From: Byssochlamys sp. IMV 00236
Taxonomy: Eukaryota; Ascomycota; Eurotiomycetes; Eurotiales; Thermoascaceae
Assembly: GCA_001931875.2 (NCBI GenBank)
Contig: MSJH02000765.1
Span: 62,001-126,000 of the forward strand
Length of the DNA stretch: 64,000 nucleotides
Reading direction: 5' to 3'
Positions 33,802 to 45,749 of this stretch are shown one piece after another. The notes beneath the pieces are model-generated. The model was not told the DNA's origin. It saw nothing but the letters and a program-made list of their open reading frames with translations, and searched no databases. Numbering within the stretch: position 1 is the first letter of the stretch; every line of letters begins with the position of its first letter. The translations under genes and the position numbers were made by a program.

Positions 33802-35538
33802 ATGGTAGTACAAGTCTCTCTGGGAAATCTGGCTTACGCCGCTCTTGTGGCTGGGGCTCTTTACCTGATCTGTGGCGCTATATACAGACTGTATTTTCAT
33901 CCGCTCGCGAAGTTTCCTGGGCCGAAAATCGCCGCTCTGACAGGCTGGTATGAAACCTACCATGACTTGATCCGCCGCGGGATGTTTGTGTGGAAAATCC
34001 AGGAAATGCACGAGGAATTCGGTAAAGCCTTTCAGTCTATCTGGGTCCACTGCTCCGGAGACTGATCCTTATAGGTCCCATCGTCCGCATTAACCCACAT
34101 GAACTCCATATCAGAGATCCTGATTTCTACGATGAGCTCTATGCTCCTGCATCCAAAAAGAGAGACAAATATAAGCATTGGGTAGTCCTCGCTGGCACAC
34201 CAGAGGCTTCCTTCGCCACGGTATCTCACAACCATCACCGTCTGAGACGGGGTGCGCTCAATCCATTCTTCTCCAAGCAAGCAGTCGCACGTATGGAACC
34301 GTTGATTATGGAGAAGATTGAAAGGCTGTGTGACCGTCTACTGGAAGCAATCCAAGCCAAGGCAGTTATCCGATTGGATGCTGCATACATGGCTCTAAGC
34401 ATGGACGTCATCTGTCATTACGCATATGGGGAGAGCTACAATTACCTCGCGCATGAAGATTTTCGACTCACCTGGAGATATGCTGTTGTTTCAGCACTGG
34501 AGAATGGGATCCTCCTACGCAACTTTCCGTGGGTGCTGCCGATACTACAATCTGTCCCCATGTCAATTCTGCAGAAGGTTGACCCAAACGCAGCTGCATT
34601 GATGGAATGGGCAAATGTAGTCAAAGACAAAGTTACGATCATGATGGAAGAACATACTAAGGGGAATAAAAATAATGGAACTATATTCCACACCATGCTC
34701 GATAGTGACCTTCCACCGGAAGAGAAATCAGCGGATCGATTAATTGACGAAGGGCAGTCGGTGGTCGGTGCTGGCAGCGAAACGACAGCGGGAACGTTGA
34801 CGCTCATTACGTTCTATCTACTTAGGAATAAGACGATTCTAAACAAATTGCGGGAGGAATTAGCATCAATACCAGATGGCAAACCCCGACTGCCGTATCT
34901 AGAGAAGCTGCCGTATCTGGTAAGTCCTCAGTGGCTCATTTGATACAGAGAGCGTCGACCAACTTTTTTTTGTCTAGACTGCGGTCATCCGTGAAGGTCT
35001 GCGGTTGAAAGTTGGCGTTATGAGTCGCTTACCACGGATTGCACATGAACCTCTTCAATACCGTGATTGGATAATCCCTCCTGGAGTAAGGTCCATGAAG
35101 CTAAATTTCATTTTGACTTCGATTGCTGATGACCTTTCCAGACCCCTGTAAGCGAAAGTGTTTACTTCATCCATCAGGACCCCAGTATATTTCCGGATCC
35201 TGAAGAGTTCATACCCGAACGATGGCTTGAACAGAATAAGAATGGCGTCCGATTAGAGCGGTATTTGGTACCCTTTTCTAAAGGAAGTCGGTCATGTCTG
35301 GGCATAAAGTATAACCCCCCCTCCTCTTTTGTATCTCGTCTTACTGATCCATATAACTGAACTTCGTAGCCTCGCTTGGGCAGAATTATACCTTACCCTG
35401 TCCACTGTCGCAACTCGTTTCGAGATAGATCTCTTCGAGACCACGGTCGACGATGTAAAACCAGAACGCGACTTCTTTGTTCCGTGCCCGAGATTAGATT
35501 CACAGGGCGTGCGCATTAAGGTTACTAGCAGTCTGTAG
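33802..35538 (+). CDS. cytochrome P450 monooxygenase (first of a tandem pair)
   Basis: Five exons (33802-34021, 34075-34919, 34978-35085, 35142-35308, 35370-35538) join to 502 residues, a normal length. An N-terminal ER anchor ([20 protein letters not shown]) leads into the proline-rich hinge [10 protein letters not shown]. The I-helix oxygen motif is AGSETTAG, the K-helix ExxR is EGLR, the PERF-type motif is PERW, and the heme loop is [12 protein letters not shown], split by the last intron. The sequence resembles the TRI4-like/CYP58-type group often found in secondary-metabolite clusters. All key residues are present, so it should be active. It needs a P450 reductase encoded elsewhere. The substrate is unknown. 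Confidence 0.92.
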
Positions 35539-36397
35539 AAAGGCATCCTCATGGAGATACGCAGCGACGGATGGATAATTTCATCAGCGGCATCATAAAA
35601 GTACATAAAGCGCTAATACAGCGCGGAGGTCCTAAACCTCGGAATATAATAGTCGTTAAGGATCATCTAAAGAGAGTTATTTGGATAGAACTTCGACCGA
35701 GCAGAAAGTTACGAAGAAAACCAGATTACAAACGCAGAGAAGTATCTCGTAAAAAAAAGAAGAAGAAGAAACCGTTGTCTATTTCGAGAACTTCATAGTC
35801 AGTACTCGCACCTCCGAGGTATCTTTTATTATCAGTTCTAATACTGCTCAGGAAGCGAATTGTGCAGAAAGGAAACTTGACAAAGCATACCTCTTTTACT
35901 GCACTTGATGGTCCTTTCTAGTCTAGGCTAAAGATTCAAAATTTCGGCAAGGCTGTCGATGGAAACGAGATGGTAAGTCTTAGACACAGGCAGGCAGTCG
36001 TATATATTCTCTGCAACCCAACGCCTGTCATGTAACTAGTATCAGCCACCGGGATATACTCGAAAATCCCTTGGATAACTATGACAGATGCTGTGGGAGG
36101 GGTGGTATCATCGGTAGCGCGGCTGACAGTCGCCGGTGCGACGTTTTCAGCAGTTGATTGATCGGCCATATTGCATGGATGAGGCTACACGCCTCAACTG
36201 ACCCCGCCAGTGTGAAGGTATCGAGAAGGGGATCTTATATAGCGCAGTTGTCGTGAAGCTAAGCTAGCAAACCCCGCCTTCAAAGGAGATAACTAATGCC
36301 TTTGTTCCGATTTCTAGGTATACCGCCTACAGTAATGAGAAAGGCTGCTGCTAGGTATTTCCTCTCCTGATCGCCAACCTCTGCAAAATCCGCCAGC
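35539..36397. other. spacer between the two P450 genes
   Basis: This 0.86 kb stretch includes a minus-strand 77-codon frame (35936-36169) starting MADQSTAENVAPATVSRATD that is neither clearly coding nor clearly noise. The remainder should hold the second P450 promoter. Confidence 0.5.
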
Positions 36398-38359
36398 ATG
36401 GTCGACTTCGATGCGGTTGGCGTCGGCATCGGCGTCCAGCCTTCATTCGCTGTGGTCTTCTGGACTACCATCCTAGCTTTCTGGTCATTATATGTTGTTC
36501 TTGTTGCCGTGTACCGTTTGTATTTCAGTCCATTGGCGCATATCCCAGGTCCGACACTGCCAGCTCTGACAAGGTGGTACGAGGCTTACTATGAGATCGT
36601 GCTGAGCGGGCAGTACTCCTTCCACATTGACAAGTTGCATGATATCTACGGTATCTCCTTTCCCCCTTTTTGCGACTAGAGACAAAGAGAATAAAAAAAA
36701 GGATCTCTTAAACTAAGTCATCGTGCAATAAAATCAGGTCCCATTGTCCGGGTTGCACCCGATGAGATTCACATCCGCGATTCAGCCTTTTACGATGAAG
36801 TCTACGCAAAGAATTCGCGCGTCGAGAAGCCCGGATGGGACGTCAAATTTGGTAGCCCGTCGTCAGTATTCACGACAGCCGATGCCTCGACTCATCGAAG
36901 ACGACGTGCCGTCCTCAATCCGATGTAATACCTAATCTCTCTTGCTATTCAATTCTAGTCGCAATCACCTAACAGGAAAAAGGTTCTCTCGCCGCTCTGT
37001 CCTCTCTCTAGAACATCTCATCCAGCAGCAAACCGAGCTGTTGTGTGAGCGAATCGCCGAATTCAAAGCAAGCAAGCAACCTCTCTCGGTGACCGAGATG
37101 TTACCTGCCTTCACGGGTGATATAATTATGGAGTACGCCTTTGGCTTTAGCTATAAACAGCTCGAGTCGCCGACATTTGACTCATTTCATGAGGCGTTAA
37201 TGGCGATTGGGGGCTCAGCGCACGTTGCGTCTTTTTTTCCGTGGGTCACTACTGTAATCTATGCCTTTGTCTGCCGTTGCTATGTCTACCCTACCTAACT
37301 GACAGAATGTAAGGCGCTGAATTCTATACCCGATGCATGGATGGAAATGATTCTACCAAGCATGGCGAGCTTGCTTCGCCTCAAACGAGTATTTTTTTCT
37401 CTTTCCTCCATGTGAAGAAAGTGCGGAAGGCTGACAGGCCTACCTAGGACCAATGGTCTATCATAGGCCATGCCATCAATAGCCAACTCAGCGGGAAGCC
37501 GGAGAAACAAGAAGACTTGAAGACTGGGACAACCATCTTCCGTGAAATACTCTCTTCGACGACGCTCCCCGCCAGCGACAAAGCGCAGCAACGCCTCGCT
37601 GACGAGGCTACCATCCTTGTTGCCGCTGGTGTTGAAACTACGGCATTCGCGTTGACCGTTGGCATCTTTCACATCGTGGACACGCCGGCTATCTACCGAC
37701 GTCTCAAGAATGAGTTGCATGACGCCTTCCCCAACGGCGACACTGTAATGCCTTCGCTTCTCGAGCTCGAGAAACTCCCTTACCTGAAGGCTTGTATCCA
37801 GGAGTCTCTCCGTCTGTCTTACGGTATATCTGCTCGTAATCCGCGGCGGCATCCTGATCGTGACTTGCGGTATAACGATCAGTATACGATCCCGAAAGGC
37901 ACGACGGTCAGCATGACCATTGTAGATGTGCATCACGATGAAATACTTTTTCCGGATTCCTTCAAGTTCCATCCGGAGCGATGGCTTGATGATCCTAGGG
38001 CTCCCGACGGCCAGCCGCTGGAGCACTATTTGTTGGCTTTTGGAAGGGGTACTAGGATGTGCTTGGGAATAAAGTAAGTTGCTAGATTGGCATAAATCTT
38101 CCTGCTATCACTTTTGCGCCTTTTCTTTTCTCTCTTTTTGGTTATTTCCAAAGTCTTTAAAATGACCGAAACTGACCAAATGGACAATGTTGTGGACAGT
38201 CTCGCTTGGGCCGAGCTCTTTTTCGTCATGGGCATGATGTTCCGACAGTTCGACTACAAATTATATCAAACGGACAAGAGCGACGTGCGTTATAAATATG
38301 ACTTCTTCACACCACGAGTGAAACTGGACAGCAAAGGTGTAAGAATTTTGGTTGTTTAG
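36398..38359 (+). CDS. cytochrome P450 monooxygenase (second of a tandem pair)
   Basis: Six exons (36398-36650, 36738-36924, 36983-37253, 37314-37388, 37448-38073, 38200-38359) join in frame to 523 residues. The membrane anchor (VVFWTTILAFWSLYVVLVAV) is followed by YRLYFSPLAHIPGPTLPAL. The I-helix reads AAGVETTA, the K-helix ESLR, then PERW, and the heme loop reads FGRGTRMCLGIN across the last intron. Two acceptors end in AAG instead of CAG/TAG, chosen because they restore family motifs (NPMFSRRS and ALNSIPDAWM). It is a paralogue of the upstream P450, sharing PIVR, EIHIRD and YDE, and the last intron falls at the same place. Tandem duplication with divergence is the simplest origin. Confidence 0.9.
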
Positions 38360-38797
38360 GATCTAGCATTGGGTCACGTTTTGATATGTGAGCAATCGTA
38401 GATTTTAGATAATGGTCCAATTGCAACATGACAGGCGTTGGATTAGATGTTTTAGTATCTTTTTACAGGAATCATCTTAATAAACCCACTTAACAACAAC
38501 CATTTTGACCGAGAAACCTGCCTCACCGCCCGGCAGTATACCACATGCCGAAAATTCGACGGGGAATTCTGCCGCCAAAGGAAAAACAGGCTCTGATTGG
38601 CCCATAGTGAGGCGGCGAGTCATTCTGCCATTTTCTTTCCCCCCCAATTTTCCTTCTTCTGTCCCGCTTCGTTGGCCTAACTACCTAACTGTCCATGATG
38701 GAATGAGTCAGTCCAAAGTGAGCTCGTTTATTTAAACCGTGTCCCTCATCTCTATTTATACAATCAAGCATATCTCTTCTTTATCCAGGTCATCAAG
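38360..38797. other. intergenic, met2 promoter
   Basis: About 0.44 kb separates the second P450 stop from the homoserine acetyltransferase start. A CCAAT box occurs on the minus strand near 38597; no other element is clear. Confidence 0.5.
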
Positions 38798-40417
38798 ATG
38801 ACCGACGCCAACGCCAGCCACGCTGCTGGCCCGCGACTCCGTCAGTATTCCCCATTCTCTTCCCCGCTCTCAATTGCTTTGATCAAGGCATGCCCCGGTT
38901 GGACAGCTACTAAATCCCGTAGAGAGAGTCGATTCCCAACCCGAGAACCCGTTTTCACAACTCATTACCGATCAGTCGATTGCTGTTGTACCTGAATTCA
39001 CCCTTGAATCGGGGGTAACTCTGTACAATGTTCCAGTGGCATACAAAACCTGGGGCAAGCTGTCCCCATCCGGAGATAATGCTCTGGTGATCTGCCATGC
39101 TTTGAGTGGCAGTGCTGATGTCGCGGACTGGTGGGGTCCCCTTCTGGGTGGTCCCGGCCAAGCGTTTGATGTGTCGCGGTTCTTCGTCATCTGCTTGAAC
39201 AGTCTGGGTAGTCCGTATGGGAGCGCCAGCCCTGTGACATACAAGGACGGTGACCGAAGCAAAGAAAGATATGGCCCGGAGTTTCCCTTGACAACTATCA
39301 GAGATGATGTTAGGTTAGTGCAACGATCCATGCGCCTCGAGGAACTGTAGCTAATTGTACATCCAGAATCCACAAGCTCGTTCTAGATGATCTGGGTGTT
39401 AGACAGATCGCTGCTGTGGTTGGAGGATCCATGGGAGGAATGTTGACCCTCGAATACGCTTATTTCGGCAAAGACTACGTGCGAGCTATCGTCCCAATTG
39501 CCACATCAGCACGGCACTCTGCTTGGTGCATCAGTTGGGGAGAAGCCCAGAGGCAGAGCATCTACAGTGATCCTAAATACGAGGATGGCTACTATGCCTT
39601 TGAAGATCCTCCAACCACTGGACTAGGTGCTGCTCGTATGTCAGCCCTTCTCACATACAGGAGTCGCAACTCCTTCGAGTCGAGGTTCGGTAGAAACGTT
39701 CCCGATCCCTCGAAGCGGCAAAACATGGATGGCAAAGAGAGGCTTCCCAGCCCACCAAATGAACACTGGGCTATCCATAACGATGGTCACAAGAGCACAC
39801 GATCTTCCCGACCCCCCAGTGCGCCTGGCTCTCCCACTCCTCAGGCCGAGGTGCAGTTCACGGATCCCCAATTCAGTGGAACCACCACCTTTACGGCTTC
39901 CGTAAAACCTACTAGTCACTGTTCAAACTCCACGAGACGGCCAACCACCTACTTTTCGGCCCAGTCGTATCTGCGTTACCAAGGCGAGAAATTTGTAAAA
40001 CGATTCGACAGTAACTGCTATATTGCAATTACCCGCAAGCTGGACACCCACGACGTGTCTCGCTATCGTGCTGATCCAAAATCTTCCGATCCTGTCAAGG
40101 ACGCCCTGTCGCTTATTCAACAACCTGCTCTGGTCATCGGAATTGAGAGTGACGGACTCTTTACTTTCGAAGAGCAGATGGAAATCGCCGCTGGAATCCC
40201 AGACTCACGACTGAAGCGGATTGAAAGCCCGGAGGGTCATGACGCTTTCCTGCTTCAGTTTGAGCAGGTCAACCGTCATATCCTGGAGTTTTTCCGAGAG
40301 GTGCTCCCAGATATTATGTCCAAAGAGGCAAACGACGCCGCTGTTGACACAGTGGGCAAGTTGACCAAGAGCAGCACATTTGGAGAGGCTGAAGTGGAGG
40401 ATATCACGGCTTGGTAA
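38798..40417 (+). CDS. met2: homoserine O-acetyltransferase
   Basis: Met2 transfers acetyl from acetyl-CoA to homoserine, the committing step of fungal methionine synthesis. Exons 38798-38840, 38923-39313 and 39367-40417 join to 494 residues. The alpha/beta-hydrolase core shows VAYKTWGKLSPSGDNALVIC, then HALSGSADVADWWGPLLG and SLGSPYGSASP. The nucleophile elbow is GGSMGGM, with Ser. The catalytic Asp region is IGIESDGLFTF and the catalytic His lies in ESPEGHDAFLLQ. A low-complexity Ser/Pro insertion of about 60 residues (around SSRPPSAPGSPTPQAEVQF) sits between the core halves, as in other filamentous fungi. The first exon is only 43 bases. Confidence 0.95.
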
Positions 40418-41039
40418 AAGAGGATAGGTGATAACCCCCTTGTTTGGCCGAGTTCCAGCGCTACTGTGGTCACTTATAGAGACCTCGTACCGTGCTATGC
40501 CGTCGGAGAAGCAGGTGTGGATGAGAAGCTTCTTGAGATCAGACTGATAGTCGTTGCTCTGTCTGTTTGGGTTGTGGAGCAGCGACATCCCGCGGGGGAT
40601 GTTGCGGAAGACGAGTGAAACAGATTCGGAGATTTACAAACTTTCATTTCGCAACGAATCGGAGAGAAGAGCATCCAACTGCCTCTCTCGCAGATATTTG
40701 AAAAGAAGCATCCAACTGCTCTCCATCATATATCCTTTTCAGCAGTCCGTGTTTTATACTCTTCTCAAAGCACGAAGGCTTGCTATCTAAGGACGATGGG
40801 CCCTTATACATACACATCGATGTACTCTACCATATTAGTCATTTTCCATGATACCTGTTGCTGGACTACACAATGTAGAATAGATGGCACATCTACTTGC
40901 ATATATAGTGGTTCTTCCGTATTTCTGACCAGATGACCACACTGTACATTGCTTCTCCTAAGCAGGCTGGAAGACCTCTCCATAAAGTTCCAGTAGTAGA
41001 TCTATGTACACATTATTTCATCTACAATGTGACCAGGGA
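40418..41039. other. convergent intergenic region
   Basis: About 0.6 kb lies between the met2 stop and the carboxypeptidase stop. It should hold both 3' untranslated regions; no gene is seen. Confidence 0.6.
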
Positions 41040-42867
41040 TTACAGAGTCGTATATCCCGTCTGCTCAGACAAGTTTCCAATTCTGCCAAGCAGGAATTCC
41101 AACTGTCGGTAGGCCGCACCAGGAACGTATTGCGGGATTTCTACAATCACCATCGTTAGCCAACTTCTCCTGACCATATTCCCTTTCACCACAAAGAGAA
41201 TTTATTTGTTTTCAAAACTTACCATGTCCAGAAAGATAAACAGAGGTGAAAGTCAGGCCACGCTCCGTGTGCGCTGTACCGAGGTATCCGGCACCAGCAT
41301 CCTGCGTGAACGGAGCCGAAACTGTTCCATTAGCGAGCTCAGCCAGACCCCAGTGGTAAGGGACATAGAGAGGCTCGACAGGTGGTTTCTGGAACCCCTG
41401 AGCTCCGTTCCAGGTCATGTTCTGGATAGTCGCAAGAGTACCGTTCATGAAGAGCAGGTAGTCCAACCATCCGTGGCCGATGATGGTGTTGTTTGTACGC
41501 TCGATCACGCTTGGTAGGGGACCGAGAGCGCTGGGAAGTGAGCCATCACCATTGGGGAAGATGTCCGTTTCACCGCAGACGGAGTAGTCTGTGGGCGGAG
41601 CGTGGATAGCGGCTTGGACGTCGGAGCGGTTGAAGTAGTCGTTCGGGCCGCCTGCCAGAGAGGGGAAGCCCATCTCATCCCAGAGGTAGGGGCAGAAGTC
41701 CGTCAGGTGGTAGATGTTGAAGCAGGGGTTGATGTCCAGGAGGGCTGCGTAGGTAACGTCCCAAACGTCGCAGCCGGGTTCGGACGAGTTGGGGGCTGTA
41801 GGCAGCTTGCCAGTAGGCGGGTATGTGAGGGCCTTGTCCAGGAACTCGAAGTAGCCGCATTTCTCGGCCCGTTCGTTGATTTCGGTCATGAAAGATTCAT
41901 TGAGCGGCAGAACGGACTTGAAGTGGTTCAATGCTGGTACGGCAGGGGCTATTTTCATTAGTCTGTGTTGCTATTGAAGGGTAGAGAGAGCCCGATCATA
42001 CCATATATCAGAGTATCGTCCTCGTTGATAGAAGGGTCATTAATCTGAATGCCCTTCACGTTGAAGTACTTGGTGTCGTTCTTGTCCAGCATACTCGCCG
42101 CAATGTACGGAACGTACATACCAGCGTAACTCTCGCCAGTGATGTACACCTTGCGGCCCTGAAGCTCGAACGTGTCCATGAAGTTCTTCCAAAAGTCGTT
42201 AAACTGGTTTGCCACATCGATCTCATTGTTGACGGTGGGAGGTCCCGGAGAGAAACCGGTTCCAGCAGGCTGGTCGACATAGACTACGTTGGTGAGGTTG
42301 GTCCAGGAGTACGGGTTTCGAATCGGACGGTAGGTTCCTGATTGCCATAGGAAAGGTCCATTTTCCTGCAGCAAGCCGTCCAGGGAACTGCAGCCCGGAC
42401 CACCGTTCAACCAGATAGTGATCTGAAATACGTTGTTTAGCCTACGCATGCGATCGAATGGCGGTTACAATTGAATATGTTTACCTCGTCCGAAGCCTTG
42501 GGATTCTCCGATGGGAAGAACCAAAAGAACAGAGTAGAGTTGCCGGAAGGAGTGTTGGGCAAGGTTCCTGCATAGGACTCGCCGATATCGAAGTCGACTT
42601 CGGGGATAGCGCTGCCATTGACGGCGAACTCTTATTGTAGAAAGTGTCGATTAGTTTCGTTCCTGGGAGAGCTTCTATAGTTTCAGAAAGGGAGTCCATA
42701 CTCTGCGACTTGGGGTTTAGGTAGCGTGGCTTCTGGCTGTCCTGGACTGAACGAGCCTCCTGTCGATGCACAGGCGCCTTGGGAGTCCGCTTCGCGACCC
42801 TCTTGTGCGGGCTCTGCAAGGCCGCAGCGGCACCGAGGAAGAGAGCAATTGGGGCGAGGAGATGCAT
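41040..42867 (-). CDS. secreted serine carboxypeptidase (S10, CPD-S type)
   Basis: Five exons (42867-42702, 42630-42485, 42422-42002, 41948-41223, 41140-41040) join to 519 residues. A signal peptide ([19 protein letters not shown]) is followed by a short basic propeptide. Family blocks are [34 protein letters not shown] and [14 protein letters not shown], the last holding the catalytic Ser. The catalytic Asp lies in GHGWLDYLL. The catalytic His lies in [13 protein letters not shown], which is built across the last intron. Many Asn-X-Ser/Thr sites fit a secreted glycoprotein. The enzyme removes C-terminal residues from peptides, usually at acidic pH. The apparent frame break near 42630-42700 is an intron (GTATGG...AATAAG). 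Confidence 0.94.
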
Positions 42868-44049
42868 TGTCGGCCCTCGAACGGTTGGCAGAGGCACTCG
42901 TGTGATTGCCCAGGGAGGGCCATCGTGAGGAGTCTATATATACGCACTCGATCGTCCAGACGCGTGCCACAGTGCCACTAATCGGACATGGCGAACGGCG
43001 TTGACTGCAGAGACCGGGCTGTGAGCATCGCAGCCGGAAACAAGTTGTCGATCAATGGATTCCGTCATTGGCGCTGATTGTGACCGACTAGGTCGACCAT
43101 ACATGACTGGTGATGCGAGGGTTGGTGGAACCGTTATCCATGGAGCTAAGGCTGTTAAGCATTGATGGCGCATGAAGCCACTGCTTACATTCGTAGCATA
43201 GCCCTTGTCTGTACGTGCTGTTCTTATTACTTCGTAGACATTCCGGGCTGCTCGCGTAGGGTCACGGAAACAGGAATGCAGACAAACAAGACTCTGTCGT
43301 ACCAGCTCCGCTAGAAACCATGAGTCTCCTGCAATCTTCATGATTGTGATGGTCGTGGAACATCCCGATCCCGTCGTATCATCATATCGGCCGGCAAATA
43401 TACGGCGATCCAATCTAGGGCGCGGGGGAACACGGTTTTGACTCCACCATGGCTGGTTCGGTTATCAATCATCTCAACCGCCATTCGCTCTCCTCAGCAA
43501 ACGGAGCTTTTAGGCTCATGCCGGAGAAGCTTCGCGACGTCGTATCTCAGCAGCGCCGGACGCGATTAACCAGCAGTGGAAGGTGACAATGGCAGAAGCG
43601 CAGCCATGAGATCTCGTCGATCCCTGCCAGGCACCGGCTCTCCGGCGGGCTCAGCCGAATGAGTCGACAGAAATAGTAAAAAGTGACCTGGCGGAAGCCG
43701 GGAGAAGCCTAGTCGAGAGAGTCGCGCGAGCATCCGAGACATGGGGATCTCGTCTACGCGGATAGACTGGCGGCGGTCGAGTCCAGGGCAGATATTCTCA
43801 TGCCAGGTCCAGCCAGCGTCAAGCAGAATTTAAATATTACTCCAGTGGGAAGCTCGAATGCCTCGTGTCTCCATTTTGGTTCCTTTGGGCCGTCGATTTG
43901 GGTTTGTTGCTCGCATTATCATCGTCTAGCCATCGTCTAGCCGAATATCCAGGCATCTGAGGCTGGGAGGCGCTCAGTTAAGCACAAACGTCCTCAACGG
44001 CTTTTGACCGATTAATTCTTAGAACTCGCCAGTTAATGCCGTCTTCTCC
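42868..44049. other. intergenic, carboxypeptidase promoter side
   Basis: About 1.2 kb without a supported gene. A 159-codon minus-strand frame (42934-43413) lies over the promoter and has no family motif. Confidence 0.5.
42935..42942 (-). promoter_or_regulatory. TATA box of the carboxypeptidase gene
   Basis: TATATATA lies about 70 bases upstream of the ATG, a typical position for a regulated fungal gene. Confidence 0.5.
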
Positions 44050-44780
44050 GCCACCCGGACTCGCTAATAATATTTTGGGAAGCGCGTCCGCTGATATCGT
44101 AAGGAATAGTTGACTGGCACAACATGCTGTGGCTTTACCACCTTGCCAGTATGCCGGTACACCGTACTATTTTCGAAATTGGGGTGGTCCACTTTGTGAA
44201 TCTCTGACCAAACCAGAGGTGAAGCTACCTGAAACTATCCGTGATCAGTACCGAGAAACAACAGGCTGTGAGAGACTATGCGTAAGCATTTGGTCCATTT
44301 TTACTATGCAGCTTTGACGATGAAGGACATCCCAGAGCATTTCGATCCTCTGAGAGATGAAAAATGCAATGCTTCGAGCTCGGCTTTTCAACCGTGCAGC
44401 AGCCCCTTGGGAGGGAGGCTTCGTATCTCTGCAGTATTTCATGACCCATGTATGCCAAAATTGGCTTATGCATCTTCACGGGGTGCCGTCTATGGAGCCA
44501 ACCAATTGGCCTCTTCATCTCTCTGAAGAAGAGATACAGAAAGGCACCAGCGAATATGACCAAGAACAGGAAAAGGTGGGCGAGTTGGATGAAATGAGCT
44601 ATGTTATTGGGATTGATGCTTTTGGCTGGGTTCTTGATACTTAATGAGCACAGCTTGAAAATTCCAGAGTCATCACGCAAGCGATGAGGGCAGGACTCCT
44701 TAAGCAATCTGATATTGACGGGGAAGGAATTGCTGTCCGAGAGTATTTCCCCCTCGAAGATCATGACGAAGACGTATGAC
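44050..44780 (+). pseudogene. decayed Aim9-like phosphotransferase (C-terminal part)
   Basis: Pieces of an APH-fold phosphotransferase of the fungal Aim9/altered-inheritance-of-mitochondria type are scattered over at least three frames. In order these are NNIL, IVDW, QHAVALPPCQYAGTPYYF, RNWGGPLCESLTKP, KHLVHFYYAALTMKDIPEHF, MLRARLFNRAAAPWEGG and VSLQYFMTHVCQNW. Further along are IGIDAFGWV and EGIAVREYFPLEDHDE. Frame changes near 44112, 44270 and 44360 and stops between blocks rule out one intact protein. The N-terminal half is missing. It is a clear relic of a former gene; its age cannot be judged here. Confidence 0.78.
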
Positions 44781-45749
44781 TCCGGTCCAACAGTGCATTG
44801 GACACAGATATGGGTTATTCATTTCTGCAGTCTAGATGGCATAGCCTGTCGAACGCAAAGCCAACTACCGCAGGGCGGTACGTAGAGCACAATTTCCAGA
44901 TGATCAATGTCGAAATTCATACCTTCTGTGGAATTTGGCAATATGCTTGTAGCCCTTGTCTAAATAAGTACGGACGAGCAAAGCTGATGGACGATTCTGC
45001 CATTCTTACTGAAGATTCCTCCAAACGCGACAAATCCAGATCCCAGGACTCAGTACAACGTTGCAACCACACTAGATCCTGTTAGAGCGCCAAAACTCAC
45101 AGGGAAGATGGAAAGGACTTTTGGGATTGATTGACATCGAAAGAAAATGACTCTTCGTGGTTCAATTGATAGATAGTTCGTCAAATCGAAGTTGATAGAA
45201 ATGCGAATAAATCAATCAATCTTCCCGCATTGCTGACTCGGACTGTTTTGCTGCCGTGTCCGCGCCCGGATCGACAACATGCCGAGCCGAACTCTCGGTT
45301 GCTTTCATTCATCCTTATTGACAACAACATACGAGATAATACAGAAAGAAAACATCTGTCGGACGGCTTTTCCGATTTATCGACTGCTTATGTTAGAGAG
45401 CTGACAAATTCGTTCTTTTTCTGGAATGATTATGTACTAGATCGACTTCTGCCTTGCAACTGAGCGTCCTTTGCAACGACCAGCGATTGCCCTCTATTCG
45501 CAGTGTGGAGCAATAATATAATATAAAAAAGGGCCCTGCAGCCTCTACTGACTCGATTGTTATATATGACGAAGTCGCACACGCCGAAACGGAATCTGTT
45601 TTAAAGAGGTCGATCTCTAAGGCATTCAGTGTCCTTGCTACGCAAGCCTAATTTCACTGTCACTGTTGGCTTCTACTTCTTGTTTTTCATTTATTACTTT
45701 GCATTTGTCAAAGAATCCATCCCGGAATCGCTTCATTTCTCTTTTTTTC
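44781..45749. other. intergenic, oxidoreductase promoter side
   Basis: About 1 kb follows the relic and precedes the oxidoreductase start. Only motif-free short frames occur. Confidence 0.5.

Noticed and set aside
42481..42702. Apparent frameshift in the carboxypeptidase between its N-terminal part and the [14 protein letters not shown] block
   Set aside because: A GTATGG...AATAAG intron at 42631-42701 restores the frame and the family sequence, so the gene is intact.
42934..43413. 159-codon minus-strand frame upstream of the carboxypeptidase
   Set aside because: It covers the TATA box and promoter of that gene, has no domain-like pattern and contains no splice logic.
43449..43589. 46-codon plus-strand frame starting MAGSVINHLNRH
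   Set aside because: Short, isolated and without homology that I can recognise or a plausible exon partner.
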